Shown here in pieces: positions 26,039-34,111 of a DNA stretch of 50,662 nt (the first letter of the stretch is position 1; every line of letters begins with the position of its first letter). Both the position numbers and the translations under genes were made by a program. A model generated the notes under the pieces. It worked only from the letters and a program-made list of their open reading frames with translations. It did no database searches and had not been told where the DNA came from. Origin of the DNA: Hyphomicrobiales bacterium (GTDB taxonomy: Bacteria; Pseudomonadota; Alphaproteobacteria; Rhizobiales; Beijerinckiaceae). Location: contig CANGIS010000019.1 in NCBI GenBank assembly GCA_947454055.1, forward strand, positions 1-50,662, read 5' to 3'.

Positions 26039-26917
26039 TTACCAGGCCAGCGTGTCGATCGCACAGGTCGGACGGAAGGCCGAGCGGTTGATGAAATCTT
26101 GAAAGGTGCCGTCATGCAGGGCGCCGGTTTCCAGACCGACCTCATGCATGTGGATGCCGCGCAAGACGAATAGCGAGTCGCACCCCATGGCATGGGCCCC
26201 TGCCACATCGGTGCGAATCGCGTCACCGATCATCAGGGTGCGGGAGAGCTCGGGCTTTCGTTTCAAGAGAGAGGCGGCCACGTCCAGCGCCGCATGATAG
26301 ACCGGCGCATAGGGCTTGCCGGAGTAATGCGTGGTGCCGCCCATGGTCTCATAGAGGCCCGCAATCGCTCCGGCGCAATAAATCAGATCGCCACCGCGCT
26401 CGACCAGAATATCGGGATTGGCGCAGAGCATCGGCACCTGCAGCGCGAGCGCTTCGGCGAGAAACTCGCGGTAAGTATCGGGTGTTTCGGTCCGGTCATC
26501 GAAGAGTCCTGTACAGACAATGACATCGGCGCTTTGAAGCGGAGCGGCCTCGATGGGCAGTCCGTCGAACAGGCCGCCATCGCGCTGGGGCCCGAGCCAG
26601 AAATAGCGCTTCCAGCTGCCGTCCGATAGCATGGCGCGCGTCACGTCGCCCGAGGTGACGATGCCGTCATAGGCCGAGCGGGCCACGCCCATGCCATCAA
26701 GCAAGCCAACGACATCGAGGGCGGGACGCGGCGCATTCGACACTAAAATCACCTTGCCGCCCTGAGCGCGATACCGCGTCAGCGCGTCAGAGGCCGAGGC
26801 ATAGGCCTTCAGGCCATTATGCAGAACGCCCCAGATATCGCACAACACGACATCATAATCGGCAGCGCAGGCTGCAAATCCGTCGAGAACCGGAACAGGG
26901 CTGGGAGTCGTGTTCAT
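26039..26917 (-). CDS. HAD-IIA phosphatase of the TIGR01459 type
   Basis: A 292-residue HAD-superfamily subclass IIA hydrolase. The opening motif DIWGVLHNG (nucleophile D27) is the spelling characteristic of the alphaproteobacterial TIGR01459 group, followed by ILVSNAPRP (motif II), a C2 cap, the lysine in YSGKPYAPVY and LMIGDAIRTDVAGAHAMG (motif IV). Relatives dephosphorylate nucleotides or sugar phosphates; the physiological substrate is not established. Single gene, convergent with the receiver protein and 63 bases downstream of the EAL-like gene's end. Confidence 0.9.
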   Translation of the reverse strand: MNTTPSPVPVLDGFAACAADYDVVLCDIWGVLHNGLKAYASASDALTRYRAQGGKVILVSNAPRPALDVVGLLDGMGVARSAYDGIVTSGDVTRAMLSDGSWKRYFWLGPQRDGGLFDGLPIEAAPLQSADVIVCTGLFDDRTETPDTYREFLAEALALQVPMLCANPDILVERGGDLIYCAGAIAGLYETMGGTTHYSGKPYAPVYHAALDVAASLLKRKPELSRTLMIGDAIRTDVAGAHAMGCDSLFVLRGIHMHEVGLETGALHDGTFQDFINRSAFRPTCAIDTLAW

Positions 26918-26980
26918 TCGGGCACTTTCCTTGCGCCGGTGGCGGCGTGCCGCGGCTATCGACCGGGCGGGGCGCGCTTG

Positions 26981-28339
26981 TCAAGCCGAGACGCGGCGCA
27001 AATGGGCGCGAAGGGGCTCGGGAACCGCGGGCTGGCGGGCGGACTCAGGGACGGGATCGAAGGCGACACCGGGTCGCGAGGCAGGTGCGGGCGAAGGACG
27101 CTCGGGACGCATCCTTACGACTTGCGGTCGGGAGCGTTCCTCATTCGGGCGCATTACCAGGTTGATGCCGAGCGAGCGGATGCCCCGCAAGACGCGATCC
27201 GATGTCGGGCGTGTGACCGCCAGATCGATGCCATGGCGATCAAACAGCTGGACGAGATCAGCAGGATGAATTTCGCTTGGCGCATTCCCGTCACGCGTGG
27301 CGAGTATAAGTTCGGCCGTCACGATGGCCAGCACGACGCCACGGCCATGCAGGCTGGCCGGATCGATGCGGATGTCGCTTTCGACCTTGATGGCAAATCC
27401 GCAGCCGGCCCGTGCGATGTCACGCAAGGCTTGCCCCGTTGTGCCGATGTCGAGAAACAACACATCCTCGGTGACCATAAAACACAGATGTTTGGCGATG
27501 CCGGGGCGCCTTGCCAGAAGATCGGAAATTTCTTGCGCCGACGACGGATGGCTGAGTGTTTCGATGGTCAGTGGGCAGACCAGCACGGGACTGTCCGCGT
27601 TGAGAGCCAAGCGGGCGGCGATTTCAAATCCGTGACCAAAGCGAACTTTATCAAACAGCCGAAGCAGATGCGAGGGAACACCTTCGGCACGCAAGCGGGT
27701 TTCGTTTACGGGCAATGCGTCGCCGGCCAGCTCTGCATTGAGCAGGCGATAGGCGGGGCGGCCGGTCGGAAGAGCGACAATATCGCTGGTCGCGATCGCG
27801 ATCTTTCCGGCGAGCAGGGCGTCGCGAAGCACGGCCTCGTTCCGCACCTGGTGTAACGGGTTGAAGGCTGAGGGTTCGGGCTGAGGCGGTGGAGGGGGCG
27901 TGGCTATCGCTGGGGCGATGGGCGCAACGCGAAAGGCTGCCGATGACTTGCGCCGTTCTTCCTCGACAATGGTGGCGATGGTGCCGATGGCGTCCAGCAT
28001 CGGGGCCATTTCGGCGCGGATATGGTCGCGCAAGCCTGTTTCGGCAGCCAAAACGCGGGCGTCGACCGTTCGCATCGAGACTTCAAGGCCTGAGAGGCGG
28101 GAGGAGAGCATCTCTATCGTCTCGCGGTGCTTTTCTGCCGCGTCGGGATGGTTGATCTCGCCCCGCTGGCGGGCGACCGAATAGGCGGCGAGCGCGGAGA
28201 CCGCCAGAAAGGCGGACGATACGATAATGGAAGCCGAAAGCGAAAAAACGCCCAAGCCTGTCATAAAAATTACGGCAAAGACAAGCCCCGTCATCGATTT
28301 CTCGGTGAGCTTGGTCAGGAAGGGGAAAGGACGCTTCAT
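26981..28339 (-). CDS. Membrane protein with degenerate EAL-like domain
   Basis: A 452-residue protein with two N-terminal transmembrane helices (about residues 16-33 and 37-55), a coiled-coil-like stretch (about 65-130), a Pro-rich linker, and a domain (about 165-400) with the layout of EAL phosphodiesterases. Equivalents of the catalytic motifs are eroded: the EAL position reads LLNAEL, the later Asp-Asp-Phe region reads AIKVESDI, and the IAEGVE region reads LAVTRPTSD. Cyclic-di-GMP hydrolysis is therefore unlikely; binding of c-di-GMP or protein scaffolding is possible. The C-terminal 50 residues are Pro/Arg-rich and disordered. The identification as EAL-like is pattern-based. Confidence 0.72.
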   Translation of the reverse strand: MKRPFPFLTKLTEKSMTGLVFAVIFMTGLGVFSLSASIIVSSAFLAVSALAAYSVARQRGEINHPDAAEKHRETIEMLSSRLSGLEVSMRTVDARVLAAETGLRDHIRAEMAPMLDAIGTIATIVEEERRKSSAAFRVAPIAPAIATPPPPPQPEPSAFNPLHQVRNEAVLRDALLAGKIAIATSDIVALPTGRPAYRLLNAELAGDALPVNETRLRAEGVPSHLLRLFDKVRFGHGFEIAARLALNADSPVLVCPLTIETLSHPSSAQEISDLLARRPGIAKHLCFMVTEDVLFLDIGTTGQALRDIARAGCGFAIKVESDIRIDPASLHGRGVVLAIVTAELILATRDGNAPSEIHPADLVQLFDRHGIDLAVTRPTSDRVLRGIRSLGINLVMRPNEERSRPQVVRMRPERPSPAPASRPGVAFDPVPESARQPAVPEPLRAHLRRVSA

Positions 28340-28394
28340 GTCATGCCTTGCGCATCACGAACGGGCTGGCGTGGTGAAAATTACGCAAAACAGA

Positions 28395-28438
28395 CTGGTA
28401 AACCAGATGATTCGACCTACATATTAACCAAGTTGGTT
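28395..28438. promoter_or_regulatory. Pair of small palindromes upstream of the HMA gene
   Basis: CTGGTAAACCAG (28395-28406, five-base arms) and AACCAAGTTGGTT (28426-28438, six-base arms around G) lie in the divergent intergenic region and share the TGGT/ACCA core. Two related palindromes about 30 bases apart could be a binding site for a dimeric regulator of the copper-chaperone-like gene. No regulator is nearby. Confidence 0.35.
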
Positions 28439-28475
28439 CGAAAACACATCCTTCTTGGGAACAGGAGTCGGTTAA

Positions 28476-28694
28476 ATGGTGGACGCAGCGAAGAAAATCG
28501 TCTTGGCGGTCGACGGCATGACCTGCGCGGGCTGTGCGGAAGCGGTCAAACGCGTCATCCGGAAAGCCGATCCAGCGGCCGATATCAGCGTCGCGCTTGA
28601 GACCGGTCGGGTCGAGGCTTTGACGGTAGCCATCGGCGAAGATTTGGCGGCCGCGGTGTCCAAAGCCGGGTATGACGCCAAGGTTGCGGCCTAA
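28476..28694 (+). CDS. HMA-domain heavy-metal-binding protein (CopZ-like)
   Basis: A 72-residue single HMA domain with the metal-binding motif GMTCAGC (C17 and C20), spanning KIVLAVDGMTCAGCAEAV to ISVALETGRVEALT, the beta-alpha-beta-beta-alpha-beta order of copper chaperones such as CopZ or Atx1. It would deliver Cu(I) to a P-type ATPase or bind metal as a buffer. No ATPase or copper regulator is in the window, so it is an orphan. AGGAG at 28463-28467 is nine bases before the ATG. Convergent with the winged-helix/TPR gene. Confidence 0.9.
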   Translation: MVDAAKKIVLAVDGMTCAGCAEAVKRVIRKADPAADISVALETGRVEALTVAIGEDLAAAVSKAGYDAKVAA

Positions 28695-28705
28695 CCCTGT
28701 TCCGG

Positions 28706-30109
28706 TCATTCGATTTTTTCCGCGTCCGCGAGCAGCAACTCGGCGCGGCCCACCCGTCCCGCAGCATTAAGCCTTCGGGCTTGGGAGCGTAGAAAAACCG
28801 GATCATACGGATTGTTTTCCAGCGCCATGTCGCCCATGCGTAGCGCCGCGGCCAGATTTTTGGCCTCCATGAGATCGCTCAATACCTGCATGGCCGTGGT
28901 GTTTTTGGGCTCCAAAGCCAGCGCAAGCCTTGCTTCTTCGCTGGATTTCTCGAGATCTCCTTCCGGTTCGTTTCGGCGCAAATCGGCTGAAAGTGCCAGC
29001 AATATTGCACTATGAGTCGATGTTCGCAGCAGGGAGTCGAGGCATTTTCGCGCCTGTTGCATCAAGGCCTTGTCCTGCGTTTTGATGCCAACATGAACGA
29101 CGGCCAGACAGGCATGGGCGCTGATGCCAGCAGACTGACCCGGGGACGCCTCGGCCAGCGAGTCGGTACGGATAACGCCGTCCCGACCGGCAATTTCAAG
29201 CGCCGCCTTCAACGCCATGGCGGAGATCGCCTCCGCCGCCCCCTGCATCGTGAGCGAACGGGACAGGAGAATCCGGCCTGAAAGCGCATGGATCAGCCGC
29301 AGATCGATCCTTGCCTCGCTGCCTTCGCGGGAGACCCCTTCCAGCGTGTAGAAATCGTCCGGCACCGGATCTGGCGGCAGCATATCCTCATAGACCGCGA
29401 TGCCGTCAAACCGGATCATGATGTTGACGATGTCTTCCATCAACGACTTGGTGATAGCGTCATGTTTGATGGCGACGGCTGCAACTCGCGGCTTCCATCC
29501 TATGATCGGCTTGGCAAGCGCGATGGCGCTGATGGGTTTTGTGGCCTCGGGAGCTGGCCCTGTCGGCAATTGCAAGGACAGCATTACGGGGGCTGCCCCG
29601 TCCTGAACACGGGAGGACCAAAACCACCATCCCACTCCCGCTGCACCGCACGCCAAGAGCACGGCTGCGGTAAAGATCGAGAGGGTCTGCACGGAAAAGC
29701 GGACGTCACGCCGCCGGTCGCGGTCTGGAACGGGGCGGGACGGGGCTGCAGGTCGGTGGTCCAGATCTTCGAAGAGAACGGAATAGGCGCCTTTCGGCAT
29801 CGTGATTCGAATACGGTCCTGCGCCCCGTCGGTGGCGTAATAGCGATCAATCGCCCGCCGCAACCGTGTCGCCTCGACGCGGACAATCGGATCGTTCTGG
29901 GGATCGAAATTGGCGGAGCGGCCGAGAACTTCGGTCGCAATCGTGTAGGCTTTCAGGGATTGGCCTTGGCCTTCGAGCGTCTGGCGAACGGAAAAGGTTA
30001 AAAATGAGGCCAGTTGCGGCGAGGCGGCAAATTCGCCGGATCGGACAATGCTCGAAAGCGCGGCGAAGACCTTGTCTTTTCCGATCCTCTCCGTTTCGGG
30101 TTCGTGCAT
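28706..30109 (-). CDS. Winged-helix / transmembrane / TPR protein
   Basis: A 467-residue protein. Residues about 10-115 form a domain with the pattern FDPQNDPIVRVEATRLRRAI and a following RIRITMPKGAYSVLFE, seen at the N-terminus of many membrane-bound TPR proteins and thought to be a winged-helix module. A single transmembrane helix lies at about 141-163, then a TolB-like periplasmic part (about 190-330) and TPR-like helices at the end (ARLALALEPKNTTAMQVL, ALENNPYDPVFLRSQARRLNAAG). The layout resembles CadC-type one-component regulators, with sensing outside and DNA binding inside. Function and target are unknown. Confidence 0.75.
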   Translation of the reverse strand: MHEPETERIGKDKVFAALSSIVRSGEFAASPQLASFLTFSVRQTLEGQGQSLKAYTIATEVLGRSANFDPQNDPIVRVEATRLRRAIDRYYATDGAQDRIRITMPKGAYSVLFEDLDHRPAAPSRPVPDRDRRRDVRFSVQTLSIFTAAVLLACGAAGVGWWFWSSRVQDGAAPVMLSLQLPTGPAPEATKPISAIALAKPIIGWKPRVAAVAIKHDAITKSLMEDIVNIMIRFDGIAVYEDMLPPDPVPDDFYTLEGVSREGSEARIDLRLIHALSGRILLSRSLTMQGAAEAISAMALKAALEIAGRDGVIRTDSLAEASPGQSAGISAHACLAVVHVGIKTQDKALMQQARKCLDSLLRTSTHSAILLALSADLRRNEPEGDLEKSSEEARLALALEPKNTTAMQVLSDLMEAKNLAAALRMGDMALENNPYDPVFLRSQARRLNAAGRVGRAELLLADAEKIE

Positions 30110-30321
30110 CCTGCCAGTTTCCTACTTTCCACCGCTGAAACCCTCTCGGATGCGACCTGCTCCTAGGACCAATCACGGCAGGATTGGTCCAGACAGTCAC
30201 AACCGTTGGTTACATGCGACAGAGGACTTTCCGCGCCCGGCAAGCGCTGATAGGGTATTTACGCGCCGAATAGGCTTCACGTTACGTTACACAACACATC
30301 AATCAAAATAAGAGGTGCCCC

Positions 30322-31674
30322 ATGTCGCTCGCATTAGACCAAACTCCCCGCCATGACGCGGCGCCGAATGATCTTGAAGCCTGGTGGCTGCCCTTTACCG
30401 CCAATCGTGCGTTCAAAAAAAATCCGCGCATGATTTCCGGTGCCAAAGACATGTATTATTTGACGCCGGATGGCAAGAAAATCATGGATAGCGCTGCGGG
30501 ATTATGGTGCTGCAATGCAGGGCATAACCGCGATTCGATTGTCCATGCCATTCAAAAGCAGGCCGCAGAGCTTGATTTCTCGCCGGCGTTTCAGTTCGGT
30601 CATGCCACTTCCTTTGCGGTAGCTTCTCGCATTGCGGCGCTGGCACCAGACGATCTCGATCATGTGTTTTTCACCAATTCCGGCTCGGAGGCGGTTGATA
30701 CGGCACTGAAAATTGCGCTCGCCTACTGGAATGTGCGCGGGCAGGGCCAAAAAACCCGCTTGATCGGCCGCGAGCGTGGCTATCACGGTGTTGGCTTTGG
30801 CGGCATTTCGGTGGGTGGCATCGTCAATAACCGCAAATTCTTCGGTGGATTGCTGACGGGCGTCGATCACATGCCGCACACCTATAACCGACAGGAGCAG
30901 GCGTTCACCAAAGGCGAGCCGGATTGGGGGGTGCATTTGGCTGACGAGCTGGAGCGGATTGTCACGCTCCATGACGCGTCCACCATTGCCGCGGTGATCG
31001 TCGAGCCAATGGCCGGATCGACCGGCGTTCTGCCGCCGCCAAAGGGCTATTTGAAGCGGTTGCGCGAAATCTGCACCAAGTACGACATCTTGCTGATTTT
31101 TGATGAAGTCATCTCGGGCTTCGGCCGGTTGGGCTATGGCTTTGCCGCCGAGCGCTTCGGGGTAACGCCGGATTTGATCTGCTTTGCCAAGGGTGTGAAT
31201 TCGGGGACGGTGCCGATGGGGGGTGTCGTTGCCAAAAAGGGCATCTATGATGCGTTCATGAAGGGACCGGAGCACGCCATTGAGCTGTTCCACGGCTATA
31301 CCTATTCTGGCCATCCGCTGGCGGCCGCCGCAGCCCTTGCAACGCTCGACCTCTATCGCGATGAAAACTTGTTCGAAAAGACCAAGAATCGCGAGCAGGC
31401 GTGGATGGATGCCGTCATGACGACGCTAAAGCCATTGCCGAATGTGCTCGATATCCGCACGATCGGCCTAGTGGCCGCGATCGACCTTGCGCCGATGGCC
31501 GATGGTGTGGGCAAGCGCGCCTATGAGGCGATGGATCGCGGCTTCCGCGAGCATGGCATTATGATCCGTATCACGGCGGACACGCTGGCGCTGACGCCGC
31601 CTTTGATCATGACGGACAACGAAATGGACGAGTTGCTCGACAAGATCAAAAAGGTGATTTTGGCGGTGGCCTGA
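30322..31674 (+). CDS. Omega-amino acid:pyruvate aminotransferase (class III)
   Basis: A 450-residue PLP-dependent class III aminotransferase, close in sequence pattern to beta-alanine:pyruvate transaminases: it opens with WWLPFTANRAFKKNPRM and contains the cofactor-site motifs TNSGSEAVDTALKIA, LIFDEVISGFGRLG and the Schiff-base lysine K290 in CFAKGVNSG. It would transfer the amino group of beta-alanine or a similar omega-amino acid to pyruvate. AGAGGTG precedes the ATG. It is a single-gene unit followed by a strong intrinsic terminator at 31704-31732 and is divergent from the winged-helix/TPR gene. Confidence 0.93.
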   Translation: MSLALDQTPRHDAAPNDLEAWWLPFTANRAFKKNPRMISGAKDMYYLTPDGKKIMDSAAGLWCCNAGHNRDSIVHAIQKQAAELDFSPAFQFGHATSFAVASRIAALAPDDLDHVFFTNSGSEAVDTALKIALAYWNVRGQGQKTRLIGRERGYHGVGFGGISVGGIVNNRKFFGGLLTGVDHMPHTYNRQEQAFTKGEPDWGVHLADELERIVTLHDASTIAAVIVEPMAGSTGVLPPPKGYLKRLREICTKYDILLIFDEVISGFGRLGYGFAAERFGVTPDLICFAKGVNSGTVPMGGVVAKKGIYDAFMKGPEHAIELFHGYTYSGHPLAAAAALATLDLYRDENLFEKTKNREQAWMDAVMTTLKPLPNVLDIRTIGLVAAIDLAPMADGVGKRAYEAMDRGFREHGIMIRITADTLALTPPLIMTDNEMDELLDKIKKVILAVA

Positions 31675-31703
31675 GCCGTTTCACCGATTTAGGACGAAAT
31701 TGA

Positions 31704-31732
31704 AAAGGCCGGGGAATCCCGGCCTTTTTTTT
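31704..31732. terminator. Bidirectional intrinsic terminator
   Basis: A ten-base-pair stem, AAAGGCCGGG with CCCGGCCTTT, closed by the loop GAAT and followed on the plus strand by an eight-T run. It lies 29 bases after the aminotransferase stop. The minus-strand side also has an AAAA/TTTT flank, so it may stop the vapC transcript too; the T-run overlaps the vapC stop codon at 31731-31733. Confidence 0.92.
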
Positions 31733-32153
31733 ATGCCAAGGCAACGCCAGCCGCCTCGGCAGCGCGCCGGAGATCTTTATCGAGCGTGGCCAAAGGAACC
31801 GAAAGCCGCTTTGCTAGTTCGAGATAGGCCGCGTCGTAAGGTGTCAGGCGGTATTGACGCGCCATTGCGAGCGTATCCCTGAACGCGTGTTCAGCCGTTG
31901 CAAGATCGACAATCACTGGCGCAAGCTGAATTGTGTTTAAAAAATTTTCTGAGGCAGCTTCATCAATGACAGCAAGCCGTTCCGGCCGCAGCATCACATT
32001 TGTGATTTCAAGCGGCCAATGGGACGGCACGTGGATGCGCATCGTCGGATCAAGAAACTGGTCGAGTATATAATTTGCATAGGCAAGGTCGGTGGCACTG
32101 CCGTCTTTCGTTAGCCATCGCATAGTGACCGATGCATCAAGCACGAACGCCAT
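31731..32153 (-). CDS. vapC: VapC-type PIN-domain toxin
   Basis: A 140-residue PIN-domain ribonuclease, the toxin of a type II toxin-antitoxin pair. The acidic metal-binding residues expected of a PIN nuclease are visible: D6 (FVLDASV), the Glu in WPLEITNV, the Asp in TPYDAAYLELA and the Asp in LATLDKDL. Its ATG overlaps the antitoxin stop codon (TGATG), so translation is coupled. The tRNA or rRNA cut by VapC toxins varies and cannot be predicted here. Confidence 0.92.
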   Translation of the reverse strand: MAFVLDASVTMRWLTKDGSATDLAYANYILDQFLDPTMRIHVPSHWPLEITNVMLRPERLAVIDEAASENFLNTIQLAPVIVDLATAEHAFRDTLAMARQYRLTPYDAAYLELAKRLSVPLATLDKDLRRAAEAAGVALA

Positions 32154-32407
32154 CAGCGCCGACCATATTCAATCATCTCTTTTATTTGCTCGGCCGTTAG
32201 CGACGGGCGGTCTTGGCGCTTCATGAAGTCCCGCATCGACTCGACAAATTTTTTGCGGCTGTCTTCTGGCTCGCCCGTAGGTTTCAATTCCGCAACGGGT
32301 TTGCCGCGCAGTGTAATGGTGAAACTTTGTCCTTCCGCCACCTCCCGCAGCAGGCGGGGCAAGTGGGTTTTGGCCTCATAGGCGCCAATTTCGATGTTGC
32401 GTGCCAT
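32153..32407 (-). CDS. Phd/YefM-type antitoxin of the VapBC-like pair
   Basis: An 84-residue antitoxin. Residues 4-45 (NIEIGAYEAKTHLPRLLREV, then FTITLRGKPVAELKP) form the Phd/YefM DNA-binding fold; the charged C-terminus (DSRKKFVESMRDFM to EMIEYGRR) would wrap around the toxin. It precedes vapC and autoregulates the operon in known systems. GGAGGAA lies five bases before the ATG, and a palindromic operator is just upstream at 32423-32440. Pairing a Phd-like antitoxin with a PIN toxin is common in Rhizobiales. Confidence 0.92.
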   Translation of the reverse strand: MARNIEIGAYEAKTHLPRLLREVAEGQSFTITLRGKPVAELKPTGEPEDSRKKFVESMRDFMKRQDRPSLTAEQIKEMIEYGRR

Positions 32408-32422
32408 GGCTTCCTCCGACTG

Positions 32423-32440
32423 GTCTATAGACTAGTCTAT
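32423..32440. promoter_or_regulatory. Palindromic operator of the toxin-antitoxin operon
   Basis: Two overlapping perfect palindromes: GTCTATAGAC (32423-32432) and ATAGACTAGTCTAT (32427-32440). They lie immediately upstream of the antitoxin ribosome-binding site. Two overlapping sites fit cooperative binding of the antitoxin or the toxin-antitoxin complex, the usual autoregulation of this class. Confidence 0.75.
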
Positions 32441-32529
32441 TGGAGCTACGGTTTCAACTCCCTTGCCGCTCCCGCCCTGCTGCGTTAGGACGCAGGTCAT
32501 CGCTTTTCCAACCAGCCAAGGCCAGCCCC

Positions 32530-34038
32530 ATGACCTCGCCCGCCGATACTGCCAAAGACGTCAGCCCCCGCAAGGTGGAGGCGCGGTTGCCGCGCGGGTT
32601 CGGTGATCGGGGTCCGCAAGAACTCGCCGCGATGCGCGGCATGCTGGAGAAGATCCGTACCACCTTCGAGCTTTACGGGTTCGAGGCCGTCGAGACGCCC
32701 TTTATCGAATACACCGAAGCGCTCGGCAAATTTCTGCCCGATCTCGACCGGCCGAATGAAGGGGTGTTTTCCTTCCAAGACGATGACGATCAATGGCTTT
32801 CGCTGCGCTATGATCTGACCGCGCCGCTGGCGCGTTTCGTTGCCGAGCATTTTGATGCGCTGCCCAAGCCCTATCGCTCCTATCGCCACGGCTATGTGTT
32901 CCGGAATGAAAAGCCCGGCCCGGGTCGCTTCCGGCAATTCATGCAGTTTGATGCGGATACCGTTGGCGCCCCCGGCGTTTCGGCGGACGCGGAAATGTGC
33001 ATGTTGATGGCCGATACGTTAGAGGCCGTCGGCATCAAGCGCGGTGATTATGTGATCAAGGTCAATAACCGCAAAGTGCTTGATGGGGTGATGGAAGCCA
33101 TCGGCTTGGCGGGCGACGAGAACGCCGCGCGGCGGCTGATTGTACTGCGCGCGATCGATAAGCTCGACCGTCTCGGGCCGGAAGGCGTTGCCGCGCTGTT
33201 GGGCACGGGCCGCAAGGACGAGAGCGGTGATTTCACCAAAGGCGCGGGGCTCGAGCCGAAGGCGATTGAAACCATTCTGGCCTTTACATCGGCGAAAGCG
33301 GATAGCGCCTTGGACACTTTGGCCAATCTGGGCGTGGTCGTTTCAGGCTCTGCTATTGGCGCTGAAGGGGTGGCGGAGCTGGCCGAGATCGCCTCGCTGG
33401 TTGCCGCGGGAGGCTATGAGGATGGCCGGATCGTGATTGATCCTTCCGTCGTGCGCGGGCTCGAATATTATACCGGTCCCGTGTTTGAAGCCGAACTTAC
33501 GTTTGAAGTGAAGGGCGAGGATGGCAAGCCGGTTCGGTTTGGCTCGGTCGCGGGCGGCGGACGCTATGACGGGCTGGTGGCGCGTTTCCGGGGCGAGCCG
33601 GTACCCGCAACAGGCTTTTCGATGGGTGTATCGCGTCTGCTCTCGGCCCTCTCGGTCCTGGGCAAGCTCGGCGGACAGGCCGAAGCGCAGGGCCCCGTGG
33701 TCGTATTGGTGATGGATAAGGACCAGATCGCGCATTACCAAAAGCTCGTTTCTACCTTGCGTCAGGCCGGCATCCGCGCGGAGCTCTATCTCGGTGGTTC
33801 GGGCATGAAGGCGCAGATGAAATACGCTGACAAGCGCCATTCGTGCTGCGTGGTGATTCAAGGCTCCGACGAGCGCGAAAAGGGCGAGGTGCTGATCAAG
33901 GATTTGATCCTTGGTGCCACGCTGGCGTCAGCACCCGATCGCGAAGCCTATTTGAAAGCGCAGGCCGAGGCGCAATTTGCGGTATCAGAAGCGGGCATGA
34001 TCGAGGCGGTACATAAAGTACTCGCACGGCATGCGTGA
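32530..34038 (+). CDS. hisS: Histidyl-tRNA synthetase
   Basis: HisRS, 502 residues, class II. Motif 2 is [20 protein letters not shown], followed by [10 protein letters not shown]; the histidine-binding motif is [14 protein letters not shown], and motif 3 lies in [13 protein letters not shown]. The C-terminal anticodon-binding domain is present ([29 protein letters not shown]). It is some 80 residues longer than the E. coli enzyme, as in many alphaproteobacteria. The ATG at 32530 is preceded by AAGG; the frame reaches back to 32440 but that part is not conserved. It opens the cluster containing hisZ and hisG, the last two being HisRS-related or histidine-pathway genes. Confidence 0.95.
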   Translation: MTSPADTAKDVSPRKVEARLPRGFGDRGPQELAAMRGMLEKIRTTFELYGFEAVETPFIEYTEALGKFLPDLDRPNEGVFSFQDDDDQWLSLRYDLTAPLARFVAEHFDALPKPYRSYRHGYVFRNEKPGPGRFRQFMQFDADTVGAPGVSADAEMCMLMADTLEAVGIKRGDYVIKVNNRKVLDGVMEAIGLAGDENAARRLIVLRAIDKLDRLGPEGVAALLGTGRKDESGDFTKGAGLEPKAIETILAFTSAKADSALDTLANLGVVVSGSAIGAEGVAELAEIASLVAAGGYEDGRIVIDPSVVRGLEYYTGPVFEAELTFEVKGEDGKPVRFGSVAGGGRYDGLVARFRGEPVPATGFSMGVSRLLSALSVLGKLGGQAEAQGPVVVLVMDKDQIAHYQKLVSTLRQAGIRAELYLGGSGMKAQMKYADKRHSCCVVIQGSDEREKGEVLIKDLILGATLASAPDREAYLKAQAEAQFAVSEAGMIEAVHKVLARHA

Positions 34039-34111
34039 AGCCGTTTTTATTTTATTGACCTAACGTCAAATTTTGGTTCAGGCTCATTCAAAAATCTGCT
34101 AGTTCGCTGAT

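Noticed and set aside
26819-27856. 345-residue open frame on the plus strand
   Set aside because: Overlaps two well-formed minus-strand genes and has no recognisable motif.
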